From Clostridiales bacterium (GTDB taxonomy: Bacteria; Bacillota; Clostridia; Oscillospirales; Oscillospiraceae): DNA of 63,318 nt. The stretch spans positions 121,222 through 184,539 of the forward strand of contig JAAVHX010000015.1 in the NCBI GenBank assembly GCA_014799475.1, read 5' to 3'. The position numbers were made by a program, and so were the translations under genes. This document shows positions 1 to 7,202 of the stretch, piece by piece (the stretch's first letter is position 1; the number at the start of each line of letters is the position of its first letter). The notes under the pieces were generated by a model. That model did not search any database and was not told where the DNA came from. It worked only from the letters and a program-made list of their open reading frames with translations.

Positions 1-386
1 CGCATGGACTCCTCCGGCCCCATGAAGATGCGTTTGCCGTCGATGTGGGAGGAGAAGGTGACCCCCTCTTCCGTGATCTTCCGCAGCCCCGCCAGCGAGA
101 ACACCTGGAACCCGCCGGAGTCGGTGAGCATAGGCCCGTCCCACCGCATGAATTTGTGAAGCCCGCCCATCTGCCGCACCACGTCGTCGCCGGGGCGCAG
201 ATGGAGGTGGTAGGTGTTGGACAGCTCGATCTGGCAGCCGATCTCCTTCAGGTCAAAGGCGGACAGGGCGCCCTTGATGGCCCCCTGGGTGCCCACGTTC
301 ATAAACACTGGGGTCTGCGCCACGCCGTGGGGGCAGGTGAACTCCCCCCGCCGGGCCGCGCCCTCGATCTTGATGACTCGGAACAT
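1..386 (-). CDS. tgt: Queuine tRNA-ribosyltransferase, N-terminal part (cut by window edge)
   Basis: The 128 visible residues match the start of bacterial tRNA-guanine transglycosylase, which exchanges guanine-34 for preQ1 in tRNAs with GUN anticodons. Visible landmarks are the opening GEFTCPHG and [11 protein letters not shown] segments, the substrate-pocket segment [11 protein letters not shown], and [11 protein letters not shown] with the catalytic-type aspartate near residue 89. The start is the ATG whose complement lies at 384-386. The zinc site and the rest of the barrel are beyond position 1. It is the last visible gene of a minus-strand run that includes ridA. Identification is secure although the gene is incomplete. 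Confidence 0.95.
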   Translation of the reverse strand, partial: MFRVIKIEGAARRGEFTCPHGVAQTPVFMNVGTQGAIKGALSAFDLKEIGCQIELSNTYHLHLRPGDDVVRQMGGLHKFMRWDGPMLTDSGGFQVFSLAGLRKITEEGVTFSSHIDGKRIFMGPEESM

Positions 387-392
387 TGCTTT

Positions 393-770
393 TTAGAAGG
401 CCGCGACGCACTCGATCTCCACCCGCGCGTCCTTGGGCAGCGCGGCCACCTGGTAGGCGGCCCGGGCGGGATAGGGCGCGGTAAAGAACTCGGCGTACAC
501 CTCGTTCATGGCCCCGAAATCAGCGATGTCCTTGAGCATGACGGTGGTCTTGACCACGTTGGACATATCCAGCCCTTCCGCCGCCAGGATATTCTTGATG
601 TTGGTGAGGGACTGGCGGGTCTGGGTCACGATGTCCTCCCCGGCGAAGGCCCCGGTGGCGGGGTCAATGGGGATCTGCCCGGACACATACACGGTATTGC
701 CCACCCGGATGGCCTGGGAATAGGGGCCGATGGCGGCGGGCGCGTTGTCGGTGTGAATGGCTTTATTCAT
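393..770 (-). CDS. ridA: RidA family enamine/imine deaminase
   Basis: A 125-residue YjgF/YER057c/UK114-family protein that hydrolyses reactive 2-iminobutanoate/2-iminopropanoate formed by PLP enzymes. Family signatures are GPYSQAI near the N-terminus, VSGQIPIDP, the P-A-R segment carrying the substrate-carboxylate arginine, and the C-terminal [10 protein letters not shown]. An in-frame TTG at 779 sits almost on top of the GGAG ribosome site, so the ATG at 770, about eleven bases after GGAG, is preferred. It lies seven bases upstream of tgt and twenty-four bases after the aldose-epimerase gene, so co-transcription is likely. Confidence 0.93.
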   Translation of the reverse strand: MNKAIHTDNAPAAIGPYSQAIRVGNTVYVSGQIPIDPATGAFAGEDIVTQTRQSLTNIKNILAAEGLDMSNVVKTTVMLKDIADFGAMNEVYAEFFTAPYPARAAYQVAALPKDARVEIECVAAF

Positions 771-794
771 GATGGTCAACTCTCCTTTTTATTA

Positions 795-1673
795 TTATCG
801 CAGTTCAACGATGTATCTCAGCTTCTTTTCCCCGCCGGGGGCGAGACGGACGGCGTGGGGCTTGTCGGCAAACTCGCCGCTCTCCCCCTCCACCGCGGCG
901 CAGCCGTGCCAGGGCTCCAGGCAGATATAGGGGGCGTTGGCATGGGGCATAGTCCAGAAAGCCACCATGGGGAACTGGCCAAAATCCATATAGACGCCCC
1001 GACCGCCATCCTTATGGCGGAGGGTAACGCCCTTGGAGCGCAGGCCCTCAAAGATGATGGTGTCCAGCCGGTCAAATACCCCGTGATCCAGGGCAATGGT
1101 GTCGGTGTGATCCAGGATGTGCTCCCGCTGGGCGGTCATATGCCCCCGGGCGCTGGGCACGATGGACTGGGCGTCCTCTACCTCGTCAAACACCAGGCGG
1201 TAGTCCTCGAACCGCTCCCCTTCACGCAGGGGGCAGTTGATGCCGGTGTGGCCGCCCACGCAGAACAGCAGATCCCCGCCGCCGAGGTTTTGCACCTCGA
1301 ACTGGGTGTAAAATCCACTGTCGGTGAGCTGGTGCCGTATGCGAAGCGCAAAATGATAAGGATAGCACGCCAGCGTCTCCGGGGAGTGGCGAAGCTCCAG
1401 CACGGCGTAGTCCTCTCCCCGCTCCGCCACGGCAAACTCGCTCCGGCGGGCGAAGCCGTGGCGGGTCATCTCATAGCTCCTGCCGTCCACGGATACCTTC
1501 CCGTCCACCAGATTGCCCACCACCGGGAACAGGTTGGGGTTGCGCCCTCGCCAATAGTTGGGATCACCGCTCCAGATATATTCGGTTCCCAGCTCGTCCC
1601 GGAAGGACACCAGCTCGCCGCCCTTGGTCTCAACTGCGGCGGTGTAGGCGCCCCGCCTCAATTCGATCCTCAT
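795..1673 (-). CDS. Aldose 1-epimerase family protein (LacX-like)
   Basis: A 292-residue galactose-mutarotase-fold protein. The mutarotase catalytic pattern is visible: His72 in RHGFAR, a second histidine near 142 in GGHTGINCP, and a glutamate near 253 in CLEPWHG. The sequence is closer to the LacX branch than to classical GalM, so the exact sugar is not determined. The start ATG follows GGAGGGGCGGATC. It is cotranscribable with the sugar nucleotidyltransferase 28 bases upstream, suggesting a carbohydrate-related pair, but no pathway can be assigned. Confidence 0.88.
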   Translation of the reverse strand: MRIELRRGAYTAAVETKGGELVSFRDELGTEYIWSGDPNYWRGRNPNLFPVVGNLVDGKVSVDGRSYEMTRHGFARRSEFAVAERGEDYAVLELRHSPETLACYPYHFALRIRHQLTDSGFYTQFEVQNLGGGDLLFCVGGHTGINCPLREGERFEDYRLVFDEVEDAQSIVPSARGHMTAQREHILDHTDTIALDHGVFDRLDTIIFEGLRSKGVTLRHKDGGRGVYMDFGQFPMVAFWTMPHANAPYICLEPWHGCAAVEGESGEFADKPHAVRLAPGGEKKLRYIVELR

Positions 1674-1701
1674 GATCCGCCCCTCCTTACACGTTATCCG
1701 C

Positions 1702-2622
1702 TCAGTTTTCCGGCCACAGCTCCTCCGGGTACAGCCCGGCCTCCGTCATGGCCGCGATGGCGGCGGTGACGGTGGGCTTGTCCTCCCGGTAGGTGACGCC
1801 GTACCACTTGTCCTCGCTGACCAGCACCCGCACCCTGGCTTTGCCCAGGAGCTGGTTCACCACACTGGGCAGAAAATACTCCGCCTTCAGCGGATCTTCC
1901 ACCAGCGCTTGATCCAAAAACGCCGGGAACCGGGCCTCCGCCTCGTCCAGAAAGCTCCGCTGGAAGCCCCACATATTCATGGACACCACGGTGTCCCCGG
2001 CGATGGGTGTCCAGGTCTGTCCGCCGTCCTCGGAATAGCGGCCGTTGTCCCCATCCTTTTCGATGCAGGTGCGCTCGTGAACGCCGCAAAGCGTCCAGTC
2101 CGGGTCCATGGAGCATACCCCCCGGGCCACGCTGCCATTCTCGGTGACGGTGTTTTTCAGCCGATAGCCCACCATGGCGTATTCATACACATCCCCATCC
2201 GGATGGGCACACAAGTAATCGTAGATCTTCTGGTATGCCGAGCGCCCGTAGTAGTCGTCGGAATTGATGACAGCAAAGGGGCCGTCCACCACGTGCCGAG
2301 CCGCCAGCGCCGCCTGGGCGGTGCCCCAGGGCTTCACCCGCCCCTCCGGGACGGAATAGCCGTCAGGCAGATCGTCCTTGCGCTGGAATACATACTTCAC
2401 GTCCATATGCCGTTCCACGCGGCGGCCCACCCGGGCCTTGAACTCCTCCTCGATCTCCTCCTTGATGACGAACACCACCGTCTCAAATCCCGCTCGGCGC
2501 GCGTCGTACATGGAGTAGTCCAAAATCACCTGGTCGTGGCTCCCCACAGGATCCAGCTGTTTTAGACCGCCGTACCGGCTGCCCATGCCCGCTGCCATGA
2601 TGACCAGAACAGGCCTGCTCAT
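1702..2622 (-). CDS. Sugar-phosphate nucleotidyltransferase family protein
   Basis: A 306-residue nucleotidyltransferase-fold protein. The N-terminal MAAGMGSRYGGLKQL is the nucleotide-binding signature of glucose-1-phosphate uridylyl/thymidylyltransferase relatives, although the usual PK is replaced by KQL. NSDDYYG (Asp122/Asp123) fits the metal-binding acidic pair. The C-terminal half is specific to a clade often annotated only as nucleotidyltransferase, so the substrate is unknown. The ATG is eight bases after GGAGAG. It is followed by the aldose epimerase and preceded by the DUF3842 gene on the same strand. Confidence 0.85.
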   Translation of the reverse strand: MSRPVLVIMAAGMGSRYGGLKQLDPVGSHDQVILDYSMYDARRAGFETVVFVIKEEIEEEFKARVGRRVERHMDVKYVFQRKDDLPDGYSVPEGRVKPWGTAQAALAARHVVDGPFAVINSDDYYGRSAYQKIYDYLCAHPDGDVYEYAMVGYRLKNTVTENGSVARGVCSMDPDWTLCGVHERTCIEKDGDNGRYSEDGGQTWTPIAGDTVVSMNMWGFQRSFLDEAEARFPAFLDQALVEDPLKAEYFLPSVVNQLLGKARVRVLVSEDKWYGVTYREDKPTVTAAIAAMTEAGLYPEELWPEN

Positions 2623-2641
2623 CTCTCATCTCTCCTTCCTA

Positions 2642-3067
2642 TCATTGCAAATGGCCGCAGCCCTCGCGCACGGTTCTCAGGCGTTCCACCGCCTCCTGCA
2701 CCAGCTGGCCCACGCTCAGCTCCCCCGTGCCCACCACCATGTTGTCACAGTGCCCAATGGGCAGCAGGATGCGCTTGGCCGGGCTCTGCCCCGCCGCCAG
2801 GGCCATAGCCGGGGTGATCTCCCCCAGCATGGCGTCCGCGATGACGACCCCGATGGGGGCAAGGATCACATCCGCCCGGCGGCAGTTTACCACCACGGCG
2901 TTCTCCCCTGTGGCCACCAGGTCCGCCCCCGCTTTCAGCATGGCGGAGGCGGCAAGGCTGTTGGTGCCCACCGCCGTCACGGTTTCGCCGGGAAACGCCT
3001 TTTTGACCGCGGCAACCAACTGCCTGCCAATGCCGCCGCCCTGGGCATCGATGATTAGAATGTTCAT
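2642..3067 (-). CDS. DUF3842 family protein
   Basis: A 141-residue protein beginning MNILIIDAQGGGIGRQL, a Rossmann-like glycine-rich start, followed by VNCRRADVILAPIGVVIADAMLGEITPAMA. This is the layout of the DUF3842 family, which is common in Clostridia and has no established function. There is no signal peptide or membrane segment. It is the first gene of the minus-strand run toward tgt and is divergent from the cotJ operon, with a 229-bp shared upstream region. The ATG follows GGGAG. Confidence 0.85.
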   Translation of the reverse strand: MNILIIDAQGGGIGRQLVAAVKKAFPGETVTAVGTNSLAASAMLKAGADLVATGENAVVVNCRRADVILAPIGVVIADAMLGEITPAMALAAGQSPAKRILLPIGHCDNMVVGTGELSVGQLVQEAVERLRTVREGCGHLQ

Positions 3068-3296
3068 ATGCTCCCCCTGCCTTGCCTCTCACTTTTTATC
3101 AATATATCACAGTCGCAGGGAAAAGTCACGCCAAAATTACCCAGCCCGTCAAAAACAAGGGGAGTGGAGCGCCGCCGCCGCGGGCGGCTGTATCATCCCC
3201 CCTGCTTTTCGACAGTTCTCGGGACACTTGCCGGCCCAGGCGCATAAGCTGGATTGACGGCTAAGCTGTCACACTCTGATCGAAGGAGGGATTCCC

Positions 3297-3755
3297 TTGA
3301 ATCCTGATACCGGAACCACTACCCGCCCCTGCGCGGACAGCTGCGGCACCATGCCCCCCTGCGCGCCCCTGGCGGTACCATATGTGCCCTTTCAGCAGGA
3401 GGGCAGCAAAAAATACGACCAGACCAACACCCTGGCCAACGGCACCATGTTCCCCGGCCTGAACCTCCCCTTCCATTTGAAAGTGGACGCCGCCTCCCTG
3501 CCCGCAAACAGCTCCACCCAGCTTCAAGCGCTTCTGTTCGTCATCACCGAGCTGGGGCTGTATCTGGACACCCACCGAAACGACGCCGAGGCCTTCCAGC
3601 TCTTCCAGCAATACTCCGAAATGGCCCGAAACGCCAAAAAGCAGTATGAGGAGATGCACGGCCCGCTGACCCAGCTCAGCGCCGGACAGGACGCCGCCTA
3701 CCGCTGGCTGGACGATCCCTGGCCCTGGGAATTTGAAAAGAACGAGGGGGAATGA
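3297..3755 (+). CDS. cotJA-cotJB: CotJA-CotJB fusion spore coat protein
   Basis: One 152-residue frame contains both small CotJ proteins. Residues 25-59 are CotJA-like (LAVPYVPFQ, then NGTMFPGLNLPF). Residues 74-145 are CotJB-like (amphipathic TELGLYLDTH helix, YEEMHGPL, terminal WLDDPWPWE). In Bacillus these are separate genes, cotJA and cotJB, transcribed with cotJC in the mother cell. The start is TTG six bases after GGAGGG. cotJC begins three bases after the stop, so translation is coupled. The N-terminus is cysteine-rich (Cys12, 16, 22). There is no frameshift: the linker of about 14 residues is a clean in-frame fusion. Confidence 0.88.
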   Translation: MNPDTGTTTRPCADSCGTMPPCAPLAVPYVPFQQEGSKKYDQTNTLANGTMFPGLNLPFHLKVDAASLPANSSTQLQALLFVITELGLYLDTHRNDAEAFQLFQQYSEMARNAKKQYEEMHGPLTQLSAGQDAAYRWLDDPWPWEFEKNEGE

Positions 3756-3758
3756 CCA

Positions 3759-4181
3759 ATGTTTGTGTATGAGAAAAAGCTGCAATACCCTGTCCGGATC
3801 AAGAACTGCAACCCCAGGCTGGCTTCCGTTATTATCAGTCAGTATGGTGGTCCTGACGGGGAGCTCGGCGCTTCCCTGCGCTACCTGTCCCAGCGGTACG
3901 CCATGCCCTACCCTGAGCTGAAGGGCCTGCTCACCGATATAGGCACCGAGGAACTGGGGCACCTTGAGATGGTGGGCACCCTGGTTCACCAGCTCACCCG
4001 CAATCTGAACGAGGAGCAGATCAAGACCGCCGGCTTTGATACCTATTTCGTGGATCACACCACCGGCGTCTATCCTCAATTCGCCTCCGGCTATCCCTGG
4101 TCCGCCTCCACCATGCAGGTCACCGGCGATATTATCGCCGACCTGACTGAGGACTTGGCGGCAGATGGGGCGATGGCATAA
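3759..4181 (+). CDS. cotJC: cotJC 5' segment, interrupted after codon 135
   Basis: Encodes the first 135 residues of CotJC, a manganese-catalase-family (ferritin-like) spore coat protein, then five foreign codons (DGAMA) and a stop supplied by the inserted element. MFVYEKKLQYP, QYGGPDGELGASLRYLSQRY (Glu35) and the first ExxH, TEELGHLE (Glu65, His68), are all present. The second ExxH helix is missing here and is found at 13482-13673. As it stands the product lacks part of its metal site and its last helices. Joining 4165 to 13484 gives an intact 198-residue protein. The native gene lies three bases after cotJAB. Confidence 0.92.
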   Translation: MFVYEKKLQYPVRIKNCNPRLASVIISQYGGPDGELGASLRYLSQRYAMPYPELKGLLTDIGTEELGHLEMVGTLVHQLTRNLNEEQIKTAGFDTYFVDHTTGVYPQFASGYPWSASTMQVTGDIIADLTEDLAADGAMA

Positions 4182-4188
4182 GAACAAC
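4141..4188 (+). other. attL: left junction of the cotJC element
   Basis: The left half is cotJC coding sequence (codons for LTEDLAA). The right half, 4166-4188, is element sequence. The four bases CAGA at 4162-4165 are also found at the right junction (13480-13483), with GA as the likely crossover dinucleotide. The right half ends in ACAAC, the inverted partner of GTTGT at the start of the element's other end. Placement is seen directly; recombination at this point is inferred. Confidence 0.85.
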
Positions 4189-4210
4189 CCGCCCACTCTT
4201 TTCATCATTT

Positions 4211-4248
4211 AGAAAAATCTCGTCTACTAAAATAGCAGACGAGATTGA
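4211..4248 (-). terminator. Rho-independent terminator of the ABC transporter operon
   Basis: On the minus strand AATCTCGTCT pairs with AGACGAGATT and is followed by TTTTTC. It lies just after the permease stop and only 23 bases inside the element from attL. Confidence 0.85.
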
Positions 4249-4298
4249 TATTGCTTGTTTGCCGCGTAATTTCCGCTGTTTGCGGCAGTCCATCGCGT

Positions 4299-5438
4299 TT
4301 ACTCCAGCATGATACTCTTGATCGATAGTTTCCTTACACTCAAAGAATAGAGATACATTACTAACTCATAGATGATAATAAATGCTATCAATGTAATCAC
4401 AAGGACCTTGAAGTTGAAGGTGTATTCGGGCGCGTTTTCTATGTCAACAAACACAACGGTCATCATTATTTTTAGCAGTCCGTACTGATACACTGTGCCG
4501 ACCGCAAAGCCGATATAGGAAATCGGCCTGTATGCTCCGAGGATCGCGCGGCTGCAGGTGCTGTCCTCATACCCGAACACTCTCATCATGGCAATCGTTT
4601 TGGTGTTTCCCTTCACCACACTGGAGAGGGACAAAAACAATGTCATAAAGGCAAGGATCAACCCAATCATTAAAATCATCCATGAAAAGGTTTTCCTTGA
4701 AAGCTCGTTCATGGATAATGACATTTGCACCATGGCCGAGAAGCAGAACGATGAGAACGCAACAAGGAACGCAAGCACCTTTTTGCTCTTTATCGTGCCG
4801 CTCGACAGGTCTTTCAAAAAAGGGGCGTCATTTGTATCCGCTTTCCGCTTCCTCGTCTTATACTCCCGCTTCTCACGGAGCAAATCCAGCACGGGGCTTT
4901 TCATTTTCCAATCAGCATACAGCACAGATATGACGATAAACGCAATCGTTGGTACACCTATCAAAAGGAACGTCAGCAGCGGATGGAACCGCACGTCAAA
5001 ATTGGGGAAAACCCCCTCCGCGTTTTGTACCTCATAGAACGTAGGCAAATAGCAAAACGCCAATAAAAACCCCAGGGCGCAGCCGACGAGGACAGACAGC
5101 CCGAACACCCAAAAATGTCTCGCGATTTTGACATTGGAATAGCCAAGCGCTTTGAGTATCCCCAGCTCCTTGCCGTGCGTATCTATGTAATTCTTCACGT
5201 AGAACAAAAGCATGACCGCGGACGTCGCCGCCAGGCAGCCGCCCGATACACCTGCCGTAACCTTGCCCATTGATACATATGCGTTATACATCGCAATACC
5301 GGCTTCGGTTGTGATCTCGCTCTCTATCGCGATCAGGTCAGTATTATAGTTCAGGAACAGGGTACAAACGAAAACCGCGCAGCAGGCGATGATCGATATT
5401 CCGAACAGTTTCATCGTATCTTTTAATCCTACGATCAT
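4299..5438 (-). CDS. FtsX-like ABC transporter permease
   Basis: A 379-residue membrane protein with one N-terminal transmembrane helix (about 10-30), a short extracytoplasmic loop, three helices near 60-180 around the coupling segment GKELGILKALGYS, a charged cytoplasmic linker near 190-215, and three or four further helices. The second coupling motif is TIAMMRVFGYE. This is the FtsX/MacB-type permease arrangement, shorter than the usual 8-TM permeases of about 600-800 residues. The ATG at 5438 is five bases after the ATPase stop. It pairs with the ATPase at 5443-6135; the substrate is unknown and peptide or antibiotic export is possible. Confidence 0.85.
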   Translation of the reverse strand: MIVGLKDTMKLFGISIIACCAVFVCTLFLNYNTDLIAIESEITTEAGIAMYNAYVSMGKVTAGVSGGCLAATSAVMLLFYVKNYIDTHGKELGILKALGYSNVKIARHFWVFGLSVLVGCALGFLLAFCYLPTFYEVQNAEGVFPNFDVRFHPLLTFLLIGVPTIAFIVISVLYADWKMKSPVLDLLREKREYKTRKRKADTNDAPFLKDLSSGTIKSKKVLAFLVAFSSFCFSAMVQMSLSMNELSRKTFSWMILMIGLILAFMTLFLSLSSVVKGNTKTIAMMRVFGYEDSTCSRAILGAYRPISYIGFAVGTVYQYGLLKIMMTVVFVDIENAPEYTFNFKVLVITLIAFIIIYELVMYLYSLSVRKLSIKSIMLE

Positions 5439-5442
5439 AGCG

Positions 5443-6135
5443 CTACCACCCAATCTCGTACGCGGTCTTTCGCGCGGCGTTGGTATAGACCTCGGCTATT
5501 CTGCCGCTGTTCATTTTGACGACCATATCTGCCATTTCCGCGATATTTACGTTATGCGTGACCATAACGATCGTAAAGCCGTATTCCTTGTGCAGCTTGC
5601 AAATATAGTCAAGCACCTGTCTGCCCGTCTGTTCATCAAGCGCGCCCGTGGGCTCGTCCAAAAACAGGACGTTCGGCCTTTTCGCGAGGGCGCGGGCGAC
5701 CGATACTCTTTGCTGCTCGCCGCCCGAGAGTTCGCTCGGATGCTTTTTCATTTTGTCTTCCAGTCCAACGGCCTTTATGATCTCCCCGTATCCCTTGTTA
5801 TCGGCGAGGTCAGCGCCCATTCTTACATTTTTTTCAACGGTCATATTGGGGAGCAGATAGTACTGCTGAAAAATAAACGCAATATTGTCTTTTCGGAACT
5901 TTGTAAGGTCCGCGTCGGAAAGCGCCGTAATGTCAACCGCACCATATTGGATGCTGCCGCTGTCGGGGCGTTCAAGTCCCGACAAGCAATTCAAAAACGT
6001 GGATTTGCCCGACCCGGAAGCGCCCAGGATCACGGTAAAATCTCCGTCCGCAATTTGCAAATCGATCCCTCTCAACACCTCGTTTTTGCCGGTGCCGCTG
6101 CCGTAGGACTTTTTTATGCCTGATGCTTTGATCAT
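5443..6135 (-). CDS. ABC transporter ATP-binding protein (LolD/MacB-like)
   Basis: A 230-residue ATPase with Walker [11 protein letters not shown]-loop [10 protein letters not shown], signature [16 protein letters not shown], Walker [13 protein letters not shown] and H-loop MVTHN. The pattern is that of FtsE/LolD/MacB-type exporters. The start ATG overlaps the TetR stop and lies nine bases after GGAGG, so it is translationally coupled to the regulator. Base composition is clearly lower in GC than the surrounding chromosome, supporting acquisition with the element. Confidence 0.93.
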   Translation of the reverse strand: MIKASGIKKSYGSGTGKNEVLRGIDLQIADGDFTVILGASGSGKSTFLNCLSGLERPDSGSIQYGAVDITALSDADLTKFRKDNIAFIFQQYYLLPNMTVEKNVRMGADLADNKGYGEIIKAVGLEDKMKKHPSELSGGEQQRVSVARALAKRPNVLFLDEPTGALDEQTGRQVLDYICKLHKEYGFTIVMVTHNVNIAEMADMVVKMNSGRIAEVYTNAARKTAYEIGW

Positions 6136-6710
6136 TGCGCGATACCTCCCGTTATTTCTTTTAATGTCCCCTTAAATACCTGCGTGATCATCCGGCTGAT
6201 CTCATCAGGAGTAAACACGCACATATTCGTCGCGCAAAGCACCGCTATGCCGTGCGTATAGATCCACAGGTGGCGGTACAGCTGCTCTGCCATGCTCCTC
6301 GACAAGCCGTATCCGTTTTGAACGGATCGCAGAATATCCTCATAGCTGCTGTCAATCATGGGTAATACGTTGGCAACCGAGGGCTTCTGTTCCTGTTCGG
6401 ACATAAAGAGCAGCTGAAACAATTTCGGCTCTTTGATCGCGAACAAAATGTATTGCGTGCCCACACCCTTAAAGGCCAATTCCTCTTCCAGGGCTCTTTT
6501 GATATATTCCGCATATACTGCTTCCGCCGCTTTCTTGAGCTCTGCTTGCAGTTCCTCCATATTTTGAAACAGGCTGAAGATCACCTTCGAGGAGGAGTGG
6601 AGCTTCGCGCCGACTGCCCTTGCCGTAACGGCGCTGAAGCCCTCTTCACGAGTTATATCCAAAGCCGCCCGTATGATCTGCTCCCTTGTGAATTTGAATT
6701 TTGGTGGCAT
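6132..6710 (-). CDS. TetR/AcrR family transcriptional regulator
   Basis: A 192-residue protein. The N-terminal residues FTREQIIRAALDITREEGF and SAVTARAVGAKLHSSSKVIF form a TetR helix-turn-helix, and the remaining roughly 140 residues are a ligand-binding helical domain. The ATG at 6710 is four bases after GGAGGG; an upstream in-frame ATG at 6722 overlaps that site and is less likely. It is the first gene of a three-gene operon with the ABC ATPase and permease. It has a good sigma-A promoter and an inverted repeat (GAAACG/CGTTTC, 6729-6756) between promoter and gene, so autoregulation is likely. Confidence 0.9.
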   Translation of the reverse strand: MPPKFKFTREQIIRAALDITREEGFSAVTARAVGAKLHSSSKVIFSLFQNMEELQAELKKAAEAVYAEYIKRALEEELAFKGVGTQYILFAIKEPKLFQLLFMSEQEQKPSVANVLPMIDSSYEDILRSVQNGYGLSRSMAEQLYRHLWIYTHGIAVLCATNMCVFTPDEISRMITQVFKGTLKEITGGIAQ

Positions 6711-6757
6711 AGTTCCCTCCATTTTAAGAAACGACTGTTGTGCAACTTACGTTTCCT

Positions 6758-6786
6758 ATTATAGGCTATGGTCCGCAACAAGTCAA
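6758..6786 (-). promoter_or_regulatory. Sigma-A promoter of the TetR-ABC operon
   Basis: On the minus strand TTGACT (6781-6786), a 17-base spacer and TATAAT (6758-6763). An inverted repeat GAAACG...CGTTTC at 6729-6756 directly downstream could be the TetR operator. Confidence 0.8.
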
Positions 6787-6818
6787 TAGGCTTCTTGCGG
6801 CAAATTATTTCGATGCGG

Positions 6819-6865
6819 ACGGACCGAGGGCCCGACGGCAGATGGGGCGATGGCGTAAGAACGAC
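6819..6865 (+). repeat. Internal attL-like copy
   Basis: CAGA at 6839-6842 is followed by 23 bases that differ from the attL element arm (4166-4188) at only two positions. The 23 bases before GA match the cotJC arm of attL at sixteen positions, and in the cotJC frame read RTEGPTA against LTEDLAA. The segment 4166-6842 is therefore bounded by two attL-type direct repeats, as after tandem integration or a duplication. Confidence 0.75.
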
Positions 6866-6873
6866 ATGAAAGT

Positions 6874-6900
6874 CAAAAACCGAGCGGTGCCCCCGCTCGG
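6874..6900 (-). terminator. Orphan minus-strand terminator near the internal att copy
   Basis: On the minus strand CCGAGCGG pairs with CCGCTCGG and is followed by GTTTTTG. No minus-strand gene lies immediately upstream of it (the next ORF is the plus-strand 47-codon gene), so it may be a remnant or a block against antisense transcription. Confidence 0.6.
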
Positions 6901-6991
6901 CCCTTGTACTTGCTCAAATCGTTTCATATAGCTTGCAGGTCTAATCAAGTAACCGTTTCGCATAGCATATAAGCTGAAAGGAGAAATTTGC

Positions 6992-7135
6992 ATGAACGAT
7001 AAGCGTTCCCTCCTCTGCCGGAGCTTTTTCAACGGCGGCGAGAAGCCTCCCACCTCCGAGCAATATACCCAGATCTGGATCAACTTAGTGAACCAAATAG
7101 AAAAGTCAAAAGAAACCGTTGCCACTGTTCGGTAA
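6992..7135 (+). CDS. Small ORF (47 aa) upstream of the recombinase
   Basis: ATG at 6992, eight bases after AAAGGAG, encodes a 47-residue charged protein beginning MNDKRSLLCRSFFNGGEKPP and ending ETVATVR. No family is recognised. It has no transmembrane segment; residues 22-45 are probably helical. It lies 67 bases upstream of the serine recombinase and 127 bases after the internal att copy, with a terminator between it and the recombinase. Small proteins adjacent to serine integrases sometimes act as recombination directionality factors; that role here is only a hypothesis. Confidence 0.65.
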   Translation: MNDKRSLLCRSFFNGGEKPPTSEQYTQIWINLVNQIEKSKETVATVR

Positions 7136-7142
7136 TGGCTCA

Positions 7143-7185
7143 GCCGCCCCCACTGCTTAGCTGTGTTGGGGGCGGCACATTTTTA
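7143..7185 (+). terminator. Terminator or attenuator ahead of the recombinase
   Basis: GCCGCCCCCA pairs with TGGGGGCGGC around a 14-base loop, followed by ACATTTTTA. It sits between the 47-codon ORF and the recombinase ribosome site (AGGAG, 7191), so readthrough or another promoter is needed to express the recombinase. Confidence 0.75.
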
Positions 7186-7202
7186 TATGTAGGAGAAAAA
7201 TT

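Noticed and set aside
45-1769. 574-codon plus-strand open frame over tgt, ridA and the epimerase gene
   Set aside because: It is antisense to three well-identified genes; histidine/glycine/proline-rich composition is typical of a GC-rich shadow frame.
3068-3296. Sporulation sigma-E promoter for cotJ
   Set aside because: No pair of -35/-10 boxes of sigma-E or sigma-K type could be placed with correct spacing; only weak CATA-type pieces were seen.
3759-4181. cotJC as a simple 140-residue short coat protein
   Set aside because: The missing C-terminal 63 codons exist intact at 13482-13673 and join in frame, so a short variant is not the better reading.
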